NCBI GenBank assembly: GCA_964023275.1
Contig: OZ029921.1
Coordinates: forward strand, 11,041,806 to 11,105,805
From: Norana najaformis
Lineage: Eukaryota; Annelida; Clitellata; Crassiclitellata; Hormogastridae
Direction of reading: 5' to 3'
Length of the DNA: 64,000 nucleotides
Part shown: one piece after another, positions 1 through 10,725 of the stretch
How the letters are laid out: every line of letters begins with the position of its first letter
How positions within the stretch are numbered: position 1 is the first letter of the stretch
The notes under the pieces: model-generated
Database searches by the model: none
Seen by the model: the letters and a program-made list of their open reading frames with translations, nothing else
What the model was told of the DNA's origin: nothing
Position numbers and translations under genes: made by a program

Positions 1-1250
1 CCAGAAGAATACAATAGAGTTGAGGCACAGCATATGCTACGGCTGGATTGCTTGGATCAGACTTGCTTGCATAAGATTACAAGTCAGCTGTTGCAAAAAT
101 TTGCAAGAAAAAACTCCAATTTCGTGTGCTGCAGTATAGACAAGATGCAGGTGATGCCAAAATAACATTTTATGGTGAATTTTGCACACGCAGTTATTAA
201 ACATGGGTGCAAATCTGTAATATAGCTAAATCAGTGGCCCTTATAATGATTTGTTGAGCCTGTGAGAGCTCGAGACACAAACATGTTGTTAGACAAAATG
301 GGAATTAGGGTAGACGACTCTGATGATGGATAAAGGAAGAAGACGGGGTTATAAAGAAGCCAAAGAGAGGCACAGAACAGAAAAGAGAGGCCTCGTTGGA
401 TTCCTGGACCTGGCAGAGCTCTGAAGAAGAAGAAGAAAGACTCTGAAAGTCTTTAAAATTGTATGGCCCTTTCTTGGAAATTTCTGGTAACGATATAAAT
501 AATGTGCAAAAACAGTGACATGAAGCATATGACGATGATGATGACCTTGACCTTTGTCAGTGCAGTTTTACTTTGTACATTACATTGCAACATGTATAAT
601 ATTGTAAATCAATTGATCACTCTTCTTGTAGTTTCTTTCTTTTTCTTGTAGTAACGTTTTTAAAATATGGTAATGCAAAGATTAATGGTAAACTAATTTT
701 TAGTAATCATTTCAATAAATAATTTTAATAGTATGGTTATTCGTGAACTTCTTAAATGTTCTAATTCTTGGTTCATTCAAAAACCTTTTAAGTACAAGAT
801 GTTGAGCCAATACCTGCTAAGTACAAATTACTAATTAGCATTTGCTTGAACCCTTTTGGCTTTTCCCAGGATTTGTGAAATGCTCATAAAGTAGCAAGTA
901 TTAATAAGGTAATTGATACTATAGAAAAGTTTCCCCTTTGTGAAGTATATTTCTGGAAAACAAGAAAGCGCTTTTATCCAAAAAGGTAGTTTTAGTACTT
1001 TGCAGGTTTTCAAAATCAGCTTTTCAACTATCTTACCCATCCTAAGAACGCATGAAACAACTACATTCAATCTCTGTGCAGATCTTTCACTCGAAATTGA
1101 AAATACTCCTCTTCCACAAATTCCTGTCCTGTTTCCTCCTCTTCCTCTCATGTCTCTCGCCACTCGAATTCTAAAGACTATACATTGTAGCCGTCTGACT
1201 GTCTGTCTGCTTGACCCTTGGATATTGATTACCAGGAACAGAATCTGACC
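1..1250. other. No gene recognised
   Basis: AT-rich sequence with no Ig-like exon and no long frame with a recognisable product. It contains a short GAA-rich run near 421-440 and an AATAAA hexamer at 714-719, which could be a polyadenylation signal of a gene lying to the left but has no other support. Confidence 0.5.
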
Positions 1251-1254
1251 TTAC

Positions 1255-2240
1255 CTACCTATCAAATTTGTTTTGACTGGATGCCTGTAAATAATGCCAC
1301 CAATCAAACGAGCGGCAGCATTTAAGACGGATTGGAGCTGTGAAGTGTAGGAGGATCCTACACCTACAGAAACTTTTTCCAAAGTCAGTTCTTGCGCTGA
1401 TAAATGCATGGACCAGAGTAATGGAAGCCTGGTTCGAAAGGAAGCGCCGAATAGTGAGTATTTGACGCAGATGATAGAAGCAGGTACGACAGACGTTGTT
1501 TATGTGCTCCCGCAAAGTGAGCTCCCAGTCCAGGGTCACCCCAGGTCGCGTACTGTGAATAAGCTGGTTCCCACGCCTTAGCTTTCGTTGGGGGCTGTAG
1601 AGATCTCGATATTACGATTACGATAGAGAAGGAGACACGAGGAAGGGATAAATTTGCCATGTCAGTCGTGGATAGTTGAATGGAACTGCCAAGCCAGATA
1701 AACTATGTCTTACTATGATTCAAGTGAAGACGATTTGATTTCAACCAGGCCCCGAGTATCGACGATGCCTGGAGTAATCTCTGGACCCTATATAGAGACA
1801 GCTTCTGACGCCGGGCCATAAGTATGTCTGTGTGTCGTTAGCATATTGATGAGGTACTACCCCTAATGAAGATAGGATAGGGGCCAGATCAGCAGTGTAA
1901 AGGATGAAGAGGAGCGGAGCCAAGTCCGAGCCCTGCGGGAGACCCATAGTTACCGGGGACCATGCGGCGATTGTTGATCCAAAGATGACATACTGAGAGC
2001 AGCCAGAAAGAAAGGAGGAGAACGATGAGAGAATCGGAGCAGAAATGCCGGATAACTTCTAAAGACGTTCTAATAGGACACTGTGGTCATCCGTGTCAAA
2101 GGCGGCGCTAATGTCAAAGAGGGCAAGGAAGGTCACTTAGTCACTTGTCCCCGATCAAAATCCCCTAAGTATCTTATAAGATGGGGGTAATAACTGATTC
2201 AGTAGAATGGAAACTTCTGAAGCCTGCGTTAACTGGATAG
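1255..2240 (-). mobile_element. CR1/L2-like LINE (family A), decayed reverse transcriptase
   Basis: Minus-strand reverse transcriptase remnant. From its 5' to 3' side it shows a degenerate AGFRSFHST block, an FDISAAFDT.DHSVLLERL block (about 2040-2110), GLPQGSDLAPLLFILYTADL (about 1890-1947), a damaged catalytic box YANDTQ in place of YADDTQ, and a C-terminal LGVTLDWELTLREHINN block. Several frameshifts and stops make it inactive. It is the same family as the copies at 16240, 18600 and 62735. A piece of another element is inserted near 1555-1625. Confidence 0.8.
1555..1625 (+). mobile_element. 3' tail of LINE family B nested in LINE A
   Basis: The segment matches, in the opposite orientation, the 3' tails near 4345-4450 and 17690-17800 (shared blocks such as AAGCTGGTTCCC and TTAGCTTTCGTTGGG) and ends in the GATTAC-type microsatellite that terminates these elements. 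It interrupts the family A reading frame, so it is a severely 5'-truncated insertion. Confidence 0.65.
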
Positions 2241-2317
2241 AATGCCTGTCTTGCACATACCTGGTTGCCGTAGGGATGTCTCAGACCACATGCAAGGGAG
2301 CGCGTCGTGGAGCGTAA

Positions 2318-2560
2318 CACTGTGTCGAAGATTCCATTCGGCTATCGGCATTCCTCGTTCTCAATGCAACATCGATCAAAAACTGTAACATGCTGTCAAC
2401 TTTAAACTCTAGATGAGAGTCAGTTGGTTGGGCTCTACATGTATACGAGAGCCCGCAAGTGGTGACGTTTCTAGTTATCTAAGCATTATTTGCTTGCAGA
2501 TGAAAATTTTATTCTTAATAGGCTTCAGCACCACTCAGGCTAGCATAGGCAGCTCTTTTG
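2318..2560 (+). repeat. Dispersed repeat R, copy 1
   Basis: Shares collinear blocks with 27575-27815 and 52250-52560, and with 11150-11470 on the other strand. These include an ATTCGGCT/TCGGC..TTCTCA block, then TTGGTTGGGCTC, then a GCCCGC..GTGGTGAC block followed by AGTTATCT.AGCATTATTTGC. No coding function recognised. Confidence 0.55.
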
Positions 2561-3653
2561 TGAAGTACTTAGAAGCGCAACACTATACGTCTAGGCATAC
2601 AAACCAATGAAAAAGGTAAAAGGTAAGTTAGACGCCTTTATAAAAGCCCTGGTAATAATTTCCTGAAAATGGGCTGTTCCACGGACAGTCACCCACTCAA
2701 GTACTAACACGGCTCGATTTTGTTTTGCTTAATCGCGTTTTTGAGACTGTATCAATAAAAACAAGCGAAAGGAAGACATTGGCGTAAAAATGAGAACAAC
2801 TCTAATTGGAATCAGACTCTTGGAAATATAAGCACTGTCGATGACAAATAAGTTACAATAAAAGGTCGAAACCGATAAAAAAACTTTGCTATATGTAAAA
2901 AGTAAAATGTTATCGAAAGAGAAACTTAATCACTTCCACTAGGCGTGAACCCCATCGACCGCCATGGCAGCTAATCAAACAAATATGCCAAGATTCAGTT
3001 ATGTACAGTTGCATGATCGATCAACACTGTCTCTCCTTTATTGCTCCTTTGCTGTCTTCTCTACAACGGTTGCTATCGAGAATTCGTGTTTAAAATCAAT
3101 CACAATTTACAAGGTATTGCATTTAAATCAGCCGAACTTTATTTGTTCACTAACCATTTGTCCGTTTGCTCAGACTAACGTTAATTTTACTCGATCATCT
3201 GACATTTTGATTCTTGCTGGTATACTCGTCAAAACAGCTTTCCGCCCGTGTGCTTTGTCGGTGGCTATAATTCGTTGCCCAGTCCTACGCTCTGTCATTT
3301 CTTTGAAATCATTCAGATCTAAACTCTAAACTCGTATGTTTCAATTTTATTCGCAATAACCTGGCATCATAACCTTTTGGATTTTGACTGGACTAGCTAG
3401 GTGGTCCTTTGTGCGTAATGAAAATGGCTTTTTAAAAGTCCTTAGGTGAGCTTAAAGTGTATTGGGACGTAGTCATACCCTGCATAATTACTGGCATTAA
3501 GCAAATTTCTACATTCTCCTAACCAAGTGATTCAAAAGCTGTCCTTAATCATAAAATGCTCCTTGATTAATATAATTTTTAAGTTGTCAATTCGAGCTTT
3601 TATACTTAACGTCAAAGGTTTTCAGTCATCAATTGTGTTGTTATATCTTGCAG
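2561..3653 (+). other. Sequence 5' of the first recognised Ig exon
   Basis: No secure exon. An ATG at 2964 has a strong translation-start context (gaccgccATGg) and opens a frame with a hydrophobic stretch (STLSLLYCSFAVFSTTVA), which would suit a signal peptide. The best donor (AAG|GTATTG at 3113/3114) ends in phase 0, but the Ig exon at 3654 needs phase 1. The signal peptide exon of the receptor gene may therefore lie outside the window. Confidence 0.3.
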
Positions 3654-3804
3654 CGAGAATGCCTCCGATCGTCAGGAAGTGCTCGGTTCTTATTGACAAT
3701 AGTGAAGTACGTAGCGTTCGTTTTGAAAAACGTAAAATGTACCTTTACAGCGCAGGAGATAACATCACCTTTTCTTGCGATGTGGATGGCAGACCATTTC
3801 CAAG
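3654..3804 (+). CDS. Exon: first half of Ig domain 1 of L1-like receptor
   Basis: The acceptor is TTATATCTTGCAG| and the donor CCAAG|GTAAAA. The exon starts in phase 1 and ends in phase 2. It encodes PPIVRKCSV at its start, then a B-strand with the first disulfide cysteine, NITFSCDVDGRPFPR (Cys codon 3776-3778). A proline pair at the domain start followed by a G.P.P turn is usual for I-set Ig domains of the L1/contactin group. The next exon supplies the tryptophan strand in frame. This is the first exon I can identify, so the signal peptide is missing from the annotation. Confidence 0.75.
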
Positions 3805-4344
3805 GTAAAATTTACGAATTATAATTCACTTGTTGAGGCCACTTGGTGTCTTTACAACAAACATGACTACCTTGTGCAGATATGTTGATTTTTTCTTAAT
3901 TTCCATGGTAACATTAACTGAATTCGACACGGTTTTCCGGATATTTTTCTGAAACAAATATTACGGAGTAAAATTTAATCTGATTGGGTTGAACATTCAT
4001 TCAGCTTTGGACTTTGGAATTCGGCTTCTGGCGAGGCTTGAATAGGGCCTACGCTCCCAAGAGTGCCTCGATAGGTTCGATAGGTGTGCAATTTGTGATC
4101 GCTGAAGCTATCCAACCGTTACCGCATGATTATGAAACGCGCGTCACATGTGTTATGACGTATGCCCACTACCATCATCAACCATCATCCACCGCCTCCA
4201 TCAGATGCAACCATGGTTTGACTCGGAGTGCAGAGCAATGCGCAGGACGTTTATTTAGATAAGCTGATCATCGTCTCAGTTCGGGATGGTGAAAACCTTA
4301 ATTAACTTCTTTAATCTTCTCCATCGAAATCCTGCGCACTTCGT

Positions 4345-5440
4345 AATCGTAACCGTAATTCTGAGATTTCTACAGTGCCCAACGAAAGCCACGTCACGGG
4401 GACCAGCTTATTCACAGGCTCTCAATCAAAACAAAATCGAGAGGCAAAAGGGTTCGGTTGCAGGTCAAGATCCAAAAGTCAGGCAGGTACGGTGGGTGGT
4501 GTTTGAATTCGTCGATTTGCTGCTCCACTGCCTCGGGCTGCTCTGCAATTCGTCGCTGGCTGAAGGATATCTACTAGAATCTAGAACTTTGCATTTTTAG
4601 CTCGCTGTTGTATTCTAGGGCCGTCCCGACAACCGAAGAAGATAAAGAAGATAAAGAAGAAGAAGCAGAAGAAGAAGAAGAAGAAGAAGAAGAAGAAGAA
4701 GAAGAAGAAGAAGAGGAAGAGGAAGAGGAAGAAGATAAAAAGAACTTTTTTATTATGATTGTAATCGTAATTTCGAAAATTTCTAAAGTACTACTTTAAA
4801 GTTAAGCGCAGAGCACCAGCATATTAACGATGGCTGCGTCAAATCAGAGGGGTTGTCCAAAAATGCCAAGAGAAGAACAAAGTCTGGTTGCCAGACATCC
4901 CTAGAGAGAGGGGTACAAAGGAGCCGTTACGATGGGTTGTGTTGAGATTGAGAGAAGTGGCAAGATGACAGATTTTATGAATCAGGGTAAGATTTCTGGT
5001 CAAGGCGGAACTTAAGTTTTGAATGGAATGCCGGGGAAGTAATAACTTGAGGGGATTGAGACAGGTGATAGTGGGTGAACAATAGAAGGAATAGAGACAC
5101 AGAGAATTTGCGACATTCAGGAGGGAGATCGTTCCAGAGTCGAGGTGCAGTGTGATATATGGATCCGTTAGATAACTTAAGATGAGTAGTTACAGAGGGA
5201 TGGGCAAGAGTGAGGTAAGAAGATGAACGGGTAGAGGGGATTGGATGGTAAAGAGTTTGCGAAAATAGGTAGGTTGGTAATATTGCAGAGAGTTACAGGT
5301 TAGAGAAAGAACTTTAAAATGATTGCATTCTGAGATTTTCAATCAGTGGAGCAATTTTATAATGGGAGTGATATGGTGATATTTGGAGGTCCTGATGACA
5401 GTTCGAGCGTGAATTTTGGATGAGCTGAACTTATGATTGC
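4345..5440 (-). mobile_element. LINE family B, C-terminal coding remnant and 3' tail
   Basis: The minus strand of 4860-5440 gives a decayed non-LTR C-terminus: STRSSSYLTLAHPSVTTHLK, then a WNDLPPECR block (the W-N-.-L-P motif that closes CR1/L2-like proteins). It is collinear with the copy at 17690-18430. The 3' part (4345-4620) carries the same tail as 17690-17870 and ends in GTAATCGTAATC repeats at its lower-coordinate end. A GAA microsatellite lies inside. It sits in the first intron of the receptor gene. Confidence 0.7.
4634..4735 (+). repeat. (GAA)n microsatellite
   Basis: About 100 bases of almost pure GAA with a few GGA/GATAAA interruptions. It lies inside the family B LINE remnant, in the first intron. 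Confidence 0.95.
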
Positions 5441-5501
5441 TAATGAGCGACTCTGTTATTTAATAGAAAAATGACAACACAATTTTTCATTTTTCATGCA
5501 G

Positions 5502-5656
5502 AGTAACATGGTACAAAGACACTCAAAACCTCGGAAGTAGCTCCACTGTTCTGAATCTACACCATGCACGAAAGAACAATGAAGGAATTTATGAGGCAGT
5601 TATTGAAAATGATTTCGGTCGATTATTTTCTATCGGAATGGAAATTAGACTGTCAG
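5502..5656 (+). CDS. Exon: second half of Ig domain 1, lacking the second disulfide cysteine
   Basis: The acceptor is TTTTCATGCAG| and the donor CTGTCAG|GTTAGT; phases are 2 in and 1 out. It begins with the core tryptophan (VTWYKD, Trp codon 5509-5511) and contains NEGIYEAVIENDFGRL and MEIRLSG. In L1-family Ig1 the corresponding strand reads GIY-x-C-x-(A/S)-N-x-x-G followed by EIRL, so the match is close. However, the second cysteine is replaced by alanine (GCA, 5596-5598). The domain would lack the intradomain disulfide, unless the extra cysteine upstream (RKCSV in the preceding exon) compensates. Splice sites and frame are intact, so this does not look like pseudogene decay. Confidence 0.75.
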
Positions 5657-6420
5657 GTTAGTTATATATAGGAATATTTATGCATTCCTTCCAATAGACA
5701 CGTTAAATTCAAAGCTAAAAGGGTATTGTAATATTTAGTATAGTTCATATCTAATGAACATCGACACCAATCATAACCTCCCGGAAGCTCAGTCGGTGAT
5801 CTTTTTCTACTTGTATATACGCAGGCCTATGTTTACCTACATCTCTGTATGTATGCGTGCATGTATATACGTATACTGATCACTCATTTCAAATAATTTT
5901 TATTCAGAATATAATTAAGTAATTAATTTAATCAAACGACACCTATAATGCAACGATTCGGCACCATAGGAATATATATAAAACTACAAAAAGAGAAATT
6001 AAAGAGATTGGCAACTGAACTAATAATGGAACACTGGACAACGAAGATTTTGCTTCCTGAAGACTGTTGGGTGTATCTTATGGATTTCTGGCCGCTGATC
6101 AAGAAAACCAACTTCAGATTTTTCTATCACGTACCGCTTTTGGAATCGCCTATCCATAAATGAGCATGTCAACTCTCTCTTTCCCCCCTTTCTCTCTTAC
6201 TGCAAGTCATATTTTTACTAGATGCGCCAGATTAGAGCCACACAGCGAGATTTGTCGTTTGACGCCGCTGTGACTCGTGTCCATTCCACATTCCATCTTT
6301 CTGATGCGCCTTCAATGCTATCTTGCAAACCTGCTGAAGTTTTGAATACAGCAGTTTCAGTCTATCCTGAATTACCATGCTGAAATCGGCCAAACTCCCA
6401 AAATTCTCGCGTGTGGCCAG
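5657..6420. other. Intron sequence, nothing recognised
   Basis: No exon, RNA gene or transposon could be assigned. A 71-codon frame from 5948 (MQRFGTIGIY...) has no recognisable family. Confidence 0.4.
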
Positions 6421-6840
6421 CTATATGCGAGACTCGCTCTACTGGTTGAGGACAGGGTCGCATTCACGGTTTTTCTCATGGTAGGCCTACGACCTTCGCT
6501 AGTTGGCGCGGCTCCAGAATACGTCAGGAGCTGTGTTCATGTCTTGAGCCAGACAGGTCGACGATCAGTGCGGATTCTGCGGGTCACAGGGACCTGCTTG
6601 TCCCAAGCTACCGTAAGACGATGCAAGCACATCGTGCTTTCTCGTATATTAAACTGTTCTTCGGGAACTTCTCCTGCAAATACGTACTCTTTCAAGAGAG
6701 ACAGCTCAAGAAACATTTTCAAGTCACATTAAATCCTACCATTTCAGACCTATTAGATAGCCATATTTAGCGTCTTTGTAAGATTCTCAAAAGGCCCTAT
6801 ATAAATAGTCACATACGTACATATACATATATATATATAT
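6421..6840 (+). mobile_element. 3' end of an L2/CR1-like LINE
   Basis: Decayed C-terminal coding sequence ending in a LINE-like 3' terminus (CGTCTTTGTAAGATT...CCCTATATAAATAG), then a TACATA/ATATAT repeat at about 6800-6840. The end resembles the segment at 9010-9120 (GCGCCTTACAGAGG...CTCTATATAAAT), which also runs into a CATA microsatellite. The identity of the family is inferred from that shared layout. Confidence 0.45.
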
Positions 6841-7479
6841 AGAAGTGATATTCATTATAACCTGCAAACGAACACAAACGTTACACCCAGTAGTGGTATA
6901 TTAAGTAAGTATTCTATCTCTACTGCTGTCTCTAGTTTCGTCTTCTAACCGTATCTCTGACCGATCTTACATCATTTTGGCGGACATTTCTTATAAAGTT
7001 CTGCTGGCCTATTTAGAAGTTTCTAGAGAGTTTAACGTCTATTCAAATCTGTTTGATTCTGTTGAAGTCTATTGCCTATTCAGCGAATTCTATAAGGTGC
7101 TGGAATGTTCGAGAAGCCGGTGTGACGTCTTCTGCTGCGTCACATGCGGTGTAGTGCGCAACTTGAACAGCCTGCCGCACGCTAAGACAAATGGGCCGAT
7201 TTTTACTTGCGACATGAAACAACTGCAGACCCTAAAAATTCTAGGAAGCTCATAATCAGCTGATTGGAACTTCGAGCATCACAGGTGACCAATATCACAC
7301 CTTCGTGGACAATCGGAAGAAAGTGGATTATGGTAGAAGAGACACAGATGAAAATCTTTCCCCGCGCTACTCAGATTTACCGTTTCGTTTATCAATTTGA
7401 ACTGGGAACTGTAGCTGATGTTGTCTTGCTGATCATGAAGCGCCTGCAGAGCAGTGCTACCTGGTCAATTGCCTGACTT
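6841..7479. other. Intron sequence with unassigned open frames
   Basis: Two open frames (6977-7255, cysteine-rich near SRCDVFCCVTCG, and 7264-7476) show no recognisable domain and no flanking splice sites that fit the receptor gene. Probably transposon debris. Confidence 0.3.
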
Positions 7480-7710
7480 GGCTGATCGTAGGCCGTCGCA
7501 GCTTCGCCGTTGTTGGCCCTGCCTCATGGAACAACCTGCCTGGTGACCTTAGGCGTGAATTCCTCTCTCTTCCTCCCTCTCTTTTCCGCAAGCGTTTGAA
7601 GACCGTGTCATTCCCCATTAGTCATGGGAAATTGGGCCGGGAGCGCCTCTGATGAGTTTTATCTTGAAGTGGCGCTTTATAAGTTTTTGATTACGATTAC
7701 GATTACGATC
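7480..7710 (+). mobile_element. 3' end of LINE family A
   Basis: The frame encodes SFAVVGPASWNNLPGDLRRE, LFRKRLKTVSF and a stop. A 3' untranslated end GAGCGCCTCTGATGAG...GGCGCTTTATAAG and a terminal GATTAC repeat (7691-7710) follow. The same end is seen, inverted, at 18600-18660 and in degraded form at 52570-52645. This is a typical 5'-truncated LINE insertion. Confidence 0.75.
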
Positions 7711-8176
7711 AAGGAATAGATCAAGCAGTTAATCTATTTTAGCCGTTGGCACCGGGCCGCTTTGCCTGCACTACAGTTGGAGCCTATGTTTTGTGCCGTT
7801 ATGGGTGTGGACAGCACCCGATCAATCACAACAGTCCTGTGCGCACTACGTAAAATGACACTAATTTTCGTTTAGCTTCTATGTATAGCTTTTACTTTTA
7901 AAAAGTTCACGATTGTTAATACTGGTGGCTCGAGTATTCTAGATATGTATATGTATGTTGTTGTCTTAAAACTGGATTCTAAGAATGTCGTGTTTGCAAT
8001 AACTGTACATAACCACTTAAGAATATGCTTAGTTCGCTAAATATAGATAATGTTTGGACACTAAACTATAATTAACTAACGTCTATGTTTTTATATTTTC
8101 AACATGCATTCTTGTTGTTGATCCTGGAGTTCAAGGAATGCAGTTTTTCCAATTAGCATTTTGTTGGTGAATGTAG
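7711..8176. other. Intron sequence, nothing recognised
   Basis: AT-rich, no exon. The last 80 bases before 8177 contain two AG candidates: 8142 (after GGAATGCAG) and 8176. The latter was chosen because it joins the previous exon in phase 1. Confidence 0.4.
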
Positions 8177-8353
8177 GACTTGGACAGTTTGAAAGAGATA
8201 GTGGGCCAACGTTTCTAAAGTTCAAGAAAGGAGATTCATTCCCTCTCGGCTGCCGAGCACCTAACAGTGTGCCAACGCCAGAAATTAGATGGATAAAAAA
8301 AACGCAGAATACGCTCATCGATTTTGACGAAAGGATTGTCTTAGGCATTGACG
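8177..8353 (+). CDS. Exon: first half of Ig domain 2 of L1-like receptor
   Basis: The acceptor is GTGAATGTAG| and the donor GACG|GTTAGT; phase 1 at both ends. It encodes the domain start (SGPTFLKFKKGDSFPLGC) with the first cysteine, PTPEIRWIKK with the core tryptophan, then FDERIVLGIDG. The DER-x-x-x-G-x-x-G run just before the F strand is characteristic of Ig2 in L1CAM, neurofascin and contactins, and supports the family assignment. The exon flanks a 2.4 kb intron that holds two LINE fragments. Confidence 0.8.
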
Positions 8354-8589
8354 GTTAGTTAAAGGTTAATTACACTCTGCTGCTTTGTCAAATCTCGTCG
8401 TCCATCAATCTTACTCGTTCAGCGTGACGCAGTTGTGCGCTTCTTTTAATTCTAATCGGCATCTTGCTCTCGTCTAAAATATTCCTTTGGGTTAGGCCAA
8501 TTCTTCTGTATTCTACAATTTAGAACAAGTCACCATAAGTGCTCAAGTGTTCAGATTGCTTCCTCGTTAACTTCTAAATTCTATTCGCT

Positions 8590-9062
8590 GTTACTCTCTA
8601 ACTTGACTTGACACTGGAAAGACAGTCGGTGTTTTGGAATGACCTGTCAGCATTTATTTCCTCGTCACTCGCAGAGGACCACCTACGCCAACTTACAAAG
8701 AAAGTCGCCTGTGTTCGCTGAGAGCGTACTCTATAATTCACTGCGTTTGAAGGTTTGGAATAGCGACAGACGTTGAGTTGAGATCGCTTCTCCTGTCCTA
8801 GAGCCAGCAGAGTTGACAAATACTGAGTTCTGTAACCTTTAGATACCGGCTGTTCTATGCCTACCATACGACGACTCGGGCACATCGATCTTTCCCGTGC
8901 ATTCGGCCTTTCTTTGGAACAGTCTTCCACTACAATCCAAACTCTATCGCCACAAAAAGCTCAAGAAACGTTATCGACTTATCTTAAGTCGTATCTTCCT
9001 AGCTAACAAATGTTAGATAGACATGTTTTAGCGCCTTACAGAGGTAAAACAGTGCTCTATAT
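8590..9062 (+). mobile_element. CR1/L2-like LINE C-terminus and 3' end
   Basis: Frameshifted remnant with SAFLWNSLPLQSKLYRHKKL (about 8900-8965), which matches the terminal W-N-S-L-P segment of CR1/L2 proteins. It is followed by a LINE-type end (GCGCCTTACAGAGG) and the CATA microsatellite at 9083-9120. Confidence 0.6.
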
Positions 9063-9082
9063 AAATGTTTAGTTGTCTGTCT

Positions 9083-9120
9083 GCATACATACATCCATAC
9101 ATACGCACATACATACATAC
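9083..9120 (+). repeat. (CATA)n microsatellite at LINE 3' end
   Basis: Simple CATACATA repeat directly after the LINE end at 9062. It probably began as the 3' terminal repeat of that element. Confidence 0.85.
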
Positions 9121-9680
9121 GTTTAGAAGAAGAAAAGGCCAAAAATTCAAAAATTGATTGCAATTCTGTGAAAGAGTCCGAAAATGAAAGGCAGGGAGGA
9201 CGGTAAACATTGAGAAAGATGAAGCGCCGATTTCCAGAGTTCAGAGTCCAGGGTAGTGATGAGGATTTCAAAACGACTTCGGGTTGAAATGAGTGAAGAG
9301 AAATAAGCAAATTTTAGGTGTCACTTATGAAGGAAAGCAACTTTGCCAGCAAGTCCATCCGCCAAGTTTTATTTAGCAAAGAAGAGGAGGAAGATAATAT
9401 GTTCGAAATGAGGGTTGGGGTCAAGTTTCACTGAGGGCAAAACTATCTACCGGGTGATCCAATACGTAGTTTTGAAGAGAGGGAACTTATTCCGAAAAGA
9501 ATGGATATTAAGGTGGTACAAATTTATAGCTTCAAGACGGTAAGGACCGACGTTTAGCTCGATGATACAATAAAGAAGGAGCTGAAGGAAAACAACCGAT
9601 ATGTAATTCTGATAAGTTTTGGACGTAGATGTAAGTTTGGACAACGGGGCATGGTGAAATAACAGAACGAGTCAGAAGAA
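9121..9680 (-). mobile_element. LINE APE-endonuclease fragment with decayed 2A-like start
   Basis: The minus strand encodes pieces of an APE endonuclease: HLNIHSFRNKFPLF, an NVYRPP box (about 9200), then SFSDSFTELQSIFEF. Upstream of the LNI.S block lies LLYCIIELNVGP (9543-9578), a degenerate copy of the IELNPGP 2A-like motif found intact at 47698-47760. It is interrupted by stops. Located in the intron between the two Ig2 exons. Confidence 0.6.
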
Positions 9681-10725
9681 AGCATGTAGGTATTTTAGAC
9701 ATGGCCGGTTGGATAAAGAATAAGAAATAAGAATCAGAATGATGGTGAAATAAAGTGGATCAGTTTGTTTTCGGCAGCAACATGAAGTGATGGTTGGAGA
9801 GAACAGAAAGCATTGAACAGAAAAGAGGGACAATGTTAATAAGCAATATGAAGAATTGATGTGTATGGAGTCGTGCTTGTGTGAAACCAGTAACAATAGC
9901 ATCTTGCAAAATAAGAGCAATGAAAGAACAGTCGGTAAACTCATAGCAAGTGACGGAGCCCATTGTCTGACGAGTCAAGAATCTTCTCCTTATGGGGAGA
10001 ATCATGAATACAATGCAATTAAATGGTGCCAGGCCTGTTAGTTGTGAACTCATGATAATTTTTTAAGGAGAAGGAGTTCTCTATGTGCATCGGAATTGCG
10101 AAAAATTAATTAAGCCAGCAGCGATGAAAAGAGGCAGAACACTCGACAAATTATTTGAATAAAATACGAGTACGAATAGGTAAAATTGAAAAATACGGTA
10201 CGTTCTTGATGAAATGTTAAGCTAGCAACTGATATCTAACAATTTATAAATTTAAGGTATTTAAAAACATGTTTAAAAGCCTTTTTGACTAGCAGAATTT
10301 GAAACAAACACAGGTAAGTTCCCATTAGCTTTCTTTACCTTATTTGCATCATTCACTCTAGATTTTAGATTCTAGAACATGCACTTGAACAGAATCATTT
10401 ACAATTACTTCGCCGGAAGGGGTCACCGTTGAGTTAAGACGGAATCTGGGCCGATTTTTAACACGACTGCGGGTTAACTTTTGACACAGAGGATTCGAAC
10501 CCCAAAACCTTCGGAAAATCTGATACTTACTAGTTTTTTTATGGGACACTTTATTTTCGTTTCTGGCTTCTTGTGCCTATTATACAAGAGCACTTTGACC
10601 TTGTGAACACCACAGGATTTTGATATGTCTTTTTGCATTACGATTTCACATACTATTAGTTGTTCTCAATAGCAATATGGTGTTCGCATGAGATTACCGT
10701 GGCTGTATGTGTCGTCCATTTGTAG
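9681..10725. other. Intron sequence, nothing secure
   Basis: AT-rich. A minus-strand stretch near 10440-10510 contains GGGGTTCGAATCC, which resembles an internal B box of a tRNA promoter, but no matching A box or cloverleaf could be drawn. No exon found. Confidence 0.4.

Noticed and set aside
831-1163. 110-codon minus-strand frame
   Set aside because: No domain, no homologous pattern, AT-rich; overlaps an equally open + frame, so likely chance.
2964-3113. Candidate first exon with signal-peptide-like frame and good ATG context
   Set aside because: The best donor leaves phase 0 while the first Ig exon needs phase 1, and the phase 1 alternative (3219) has a poor donor. Kept only as a remark.
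4608-4799. Poly-glutamate frame
   Set aside because: Pure product of the GAA microsatellite within a LINE tail.
6977-7255. Cysteine-containing frame SRCDVFCCVTCG
   Set aside because: Cysteine spacing fits no known small secreted or zinc-binding family and there is no splice or promoter context.
10440-10510. tRNA-like B box (GGGGTTCGAATCC) on the minus strand
   Set aside because: No A box at the right distance and no cloverleaf could be drawn.
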